Part shown: positions 63,261 through 64,000 of the stretch, in pieces
How the letters are laid out: each line of letters starts with the position of its first letter
Position numbering within the stretch: position 1 is the stretch's first letter
Origin: Glacieibacterium sp038210595
GTDB lineage: Bacteria > Pseudomonadota > Alphaproteobacteria > Sphingomonadales > Sphingomonadaceae
Assembly: GCA_038210595.1 (NCBI GenBank)
Contig: JBBQWN010000003.1
Span: 62,001 to 126,000, forward strand
Direction of reading: 5' to 3'
Length of the DNA stretch: 64,000 nt
The notes under the pieces: generated by a model
Databases searched by the model: none
What the model was told of the DNA's origin: nothing
The model's input: the letters and a program-made list of their open reading frames with translations, nothing else
Position numbers and translations under genes: made by a program

Positions 63261-64000
63261 ATGCTCGCCGTGCTTTCGCCCGCCAAGACCCTCGACGAAA
63301 CCAGCCCGGTGCCGCCGGTCGCCGCCACCCACCCCCGCTTTCCCGGCGAGACTGCCGTCCTGGCCGCTGCGGCAGCGAAGCTGAAGCCCGCCGCGCTCGC
63401 CCGGCTAATGCACATCTCGAAAGGGCTGGCGGCGAAGAACGCCGGGCGGTTCCAGGCCCTGCTGACGGACGGCGAGGCACGCCCGGCGCTCTATACGTTC
63501 AACGGGGACGTCTATGCCGGCCTGCAGGGCAAGTCCCTCAATCCGGCGGGGGTGGCCTTTGCGCAGGAGCACGTCCGCATCCTGTCGGGTCTCTACGGCG
63601 TGCTGCGCCCGCTCGACCTGATGCGTCCCTATCGGCTCGAGATGGGGACGGCACTCAAGATCGGCCGCAAGACAGGGCTGTACGGCTTTTGGAAAGACCG
63701 GATCGGTGCGGCGTTGGCGGATGACCTCGCCAGCCACGCTGACAAGACGCTGATCAACCTCGCCAGCAAGGAATATTTCGAGGCGGTCGACGTCGCGTCG
63801 CTGCCGGGCCCGGTGCTGGCCATCGACTTTCGCGACGACCACGACGGGGAGCTGCGGTTCAACACCTTCGTCGCCAAACGGGCGCGGGGGGCGATAGCAC
63901 GCTTCGTGGTCGACGAGCGGCTGCAAAGCCCCGCCGGGCTGCAGCGTTTCGACGGGTTCGGCCATGTCTATCGCCCGGATCTGTCGGATGACACGAACTG
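63261..64000 (+). CDS. yaaA: Peroxide stress protein YaaA, partial at window edge
   Basis: About 246 residues are visible, open to the window end. The family start MLAVLSPAKTLDETS is present, with LMHISKGLAAKNAGRFQALL, PALYTFNGDVYAGLQ, ILSGLYGVLRPLDLMRPYRLEMGTA, LINLASKEYFEAV and AIDFRDDHDGELRFNTFVAKRARG. YaaA limits intracellular iron damage under H2O2 stress and binds DNA. Only the last few residues should be missing, since the family is about 255 long. AGGAGC precedes the ATG. Confidence 0.95.
   Translation, partial: MLAVLSPAKTLDETSPVPPVAATHPRFPGETAVLAAAAAKLKPAALARLMHISKGLAAKNAGRFQALLTDGEARPALYTFNGDVYAGLQGKSLNPAGVAFAQEHVRILSGLYGVLRPLDLMRPYRLEMGTALKIGRKTGLYGFWKDRIGAALADDLASHADKTLINLASKEYFEAVDVASLPGPVLAIDFRDDHDGELRFNTFVAKRARGAIARFVVDERLQSPAGLQRFDGFGHVYRPDLSDDTN

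Overview
The window is about 64 kb of GC-rich chromosome (roughly 66-70 % G+C by eye) from an alphaproteobacterium, most likely a sphingomonad (Sphingomonadaceae/Sphingosinicellaceae, Polymorphobacter- or Sandarakinorhabdus-like). The pointers are the C-terminal PEP-x-x-W-x-x-M-I-x-G-F-G...RRR sorting signals of sphingomonad type, the order metG-tatD-MBL hydrolase, a class II DAHP synthase, an S9 protein with a long N-terminal extension, a fused hydrolase/OsmC protein, and many 1-4 bp ATGA/TGATG gene overlaps. The genus is inference. I see no phage, transposon, plasmid or CRISPR genes.

Layout. 1-13.7 kb is housekeeping: end of metG, tatD, an MBL-fold hydrolase, two small membrane proteins, a phospholipid-methyltransferase-like protein, mazG, gph, glmU-glmS (UDP-GlcNAc synthesis), a hydrolase-OsmC fusion, an uncharacterised protein, a GFA-type protein, glutathione reductase, class II DAHP synthase, tRNA-Glu(CTC) and a cyclophilin.

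13.8-34.2 kb is the accessory highlight: a divergent exopolysaccharide/exosortase locus. Leftward from about 23.9 kb run an outer-membrane barrel, a Wza/EpsE-like export protein, a Wzz/EpsF-like chain-length protein, an EpsG-type kinase-like ATPase, an exosortase, EpsI, an initiating sugar-phosphate transferase, an O-acyltransferase and a PEP-CTERM substrate protein. One small membrane protein (17.5 kb) is on the opposite strand inside this set. Rightward from about 24.1 kb run an ORC/Cdc6-like AAA ATPase, two family-2 glycosyltransferases, an EpsD-type PPIase lipoprotein, a polysaccharide pyruvyl transferase with an FrhB-like Fe-S flavoprotein, and rfbACDB for dTDP-L-rhamnose. Together they suggest a rhamnose-containing, possibly pyruvylated and acylated polymer whose export is linked to sorting of PEP-CTERM proteins. 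No Wzx flippase or Wzy polymerase is recognisable here.

34.2-64 kb is again mostly core: nhaA, DUF1345 protein, tlyA-dxs (tlyA appears to start at CTG), merC-zur with a Zur-box-like palindrome, a low-affinity iron permease-like protein, ctaA, rplM-rpsI with a hairpin in the leader, a DsbD-family reductase, an amidohydrolase, a 3-hydroxyisobutyrate-dehydrogenase-like enzyme, an ATP-grasp-like orphan, threonine ammonia-lyase, bpt, nudC, an Ala-rich periplasmic protein, a second PEP-CTERM protein overlapping a GGDEF/EAL protein, pheA, a membrane-anchored cytochrome c, a compositionally odd small membrane protein, dnaE, a TPR-like secreted protein and the start of yaaA. No gene-free stretch exceeds about 210 bases.
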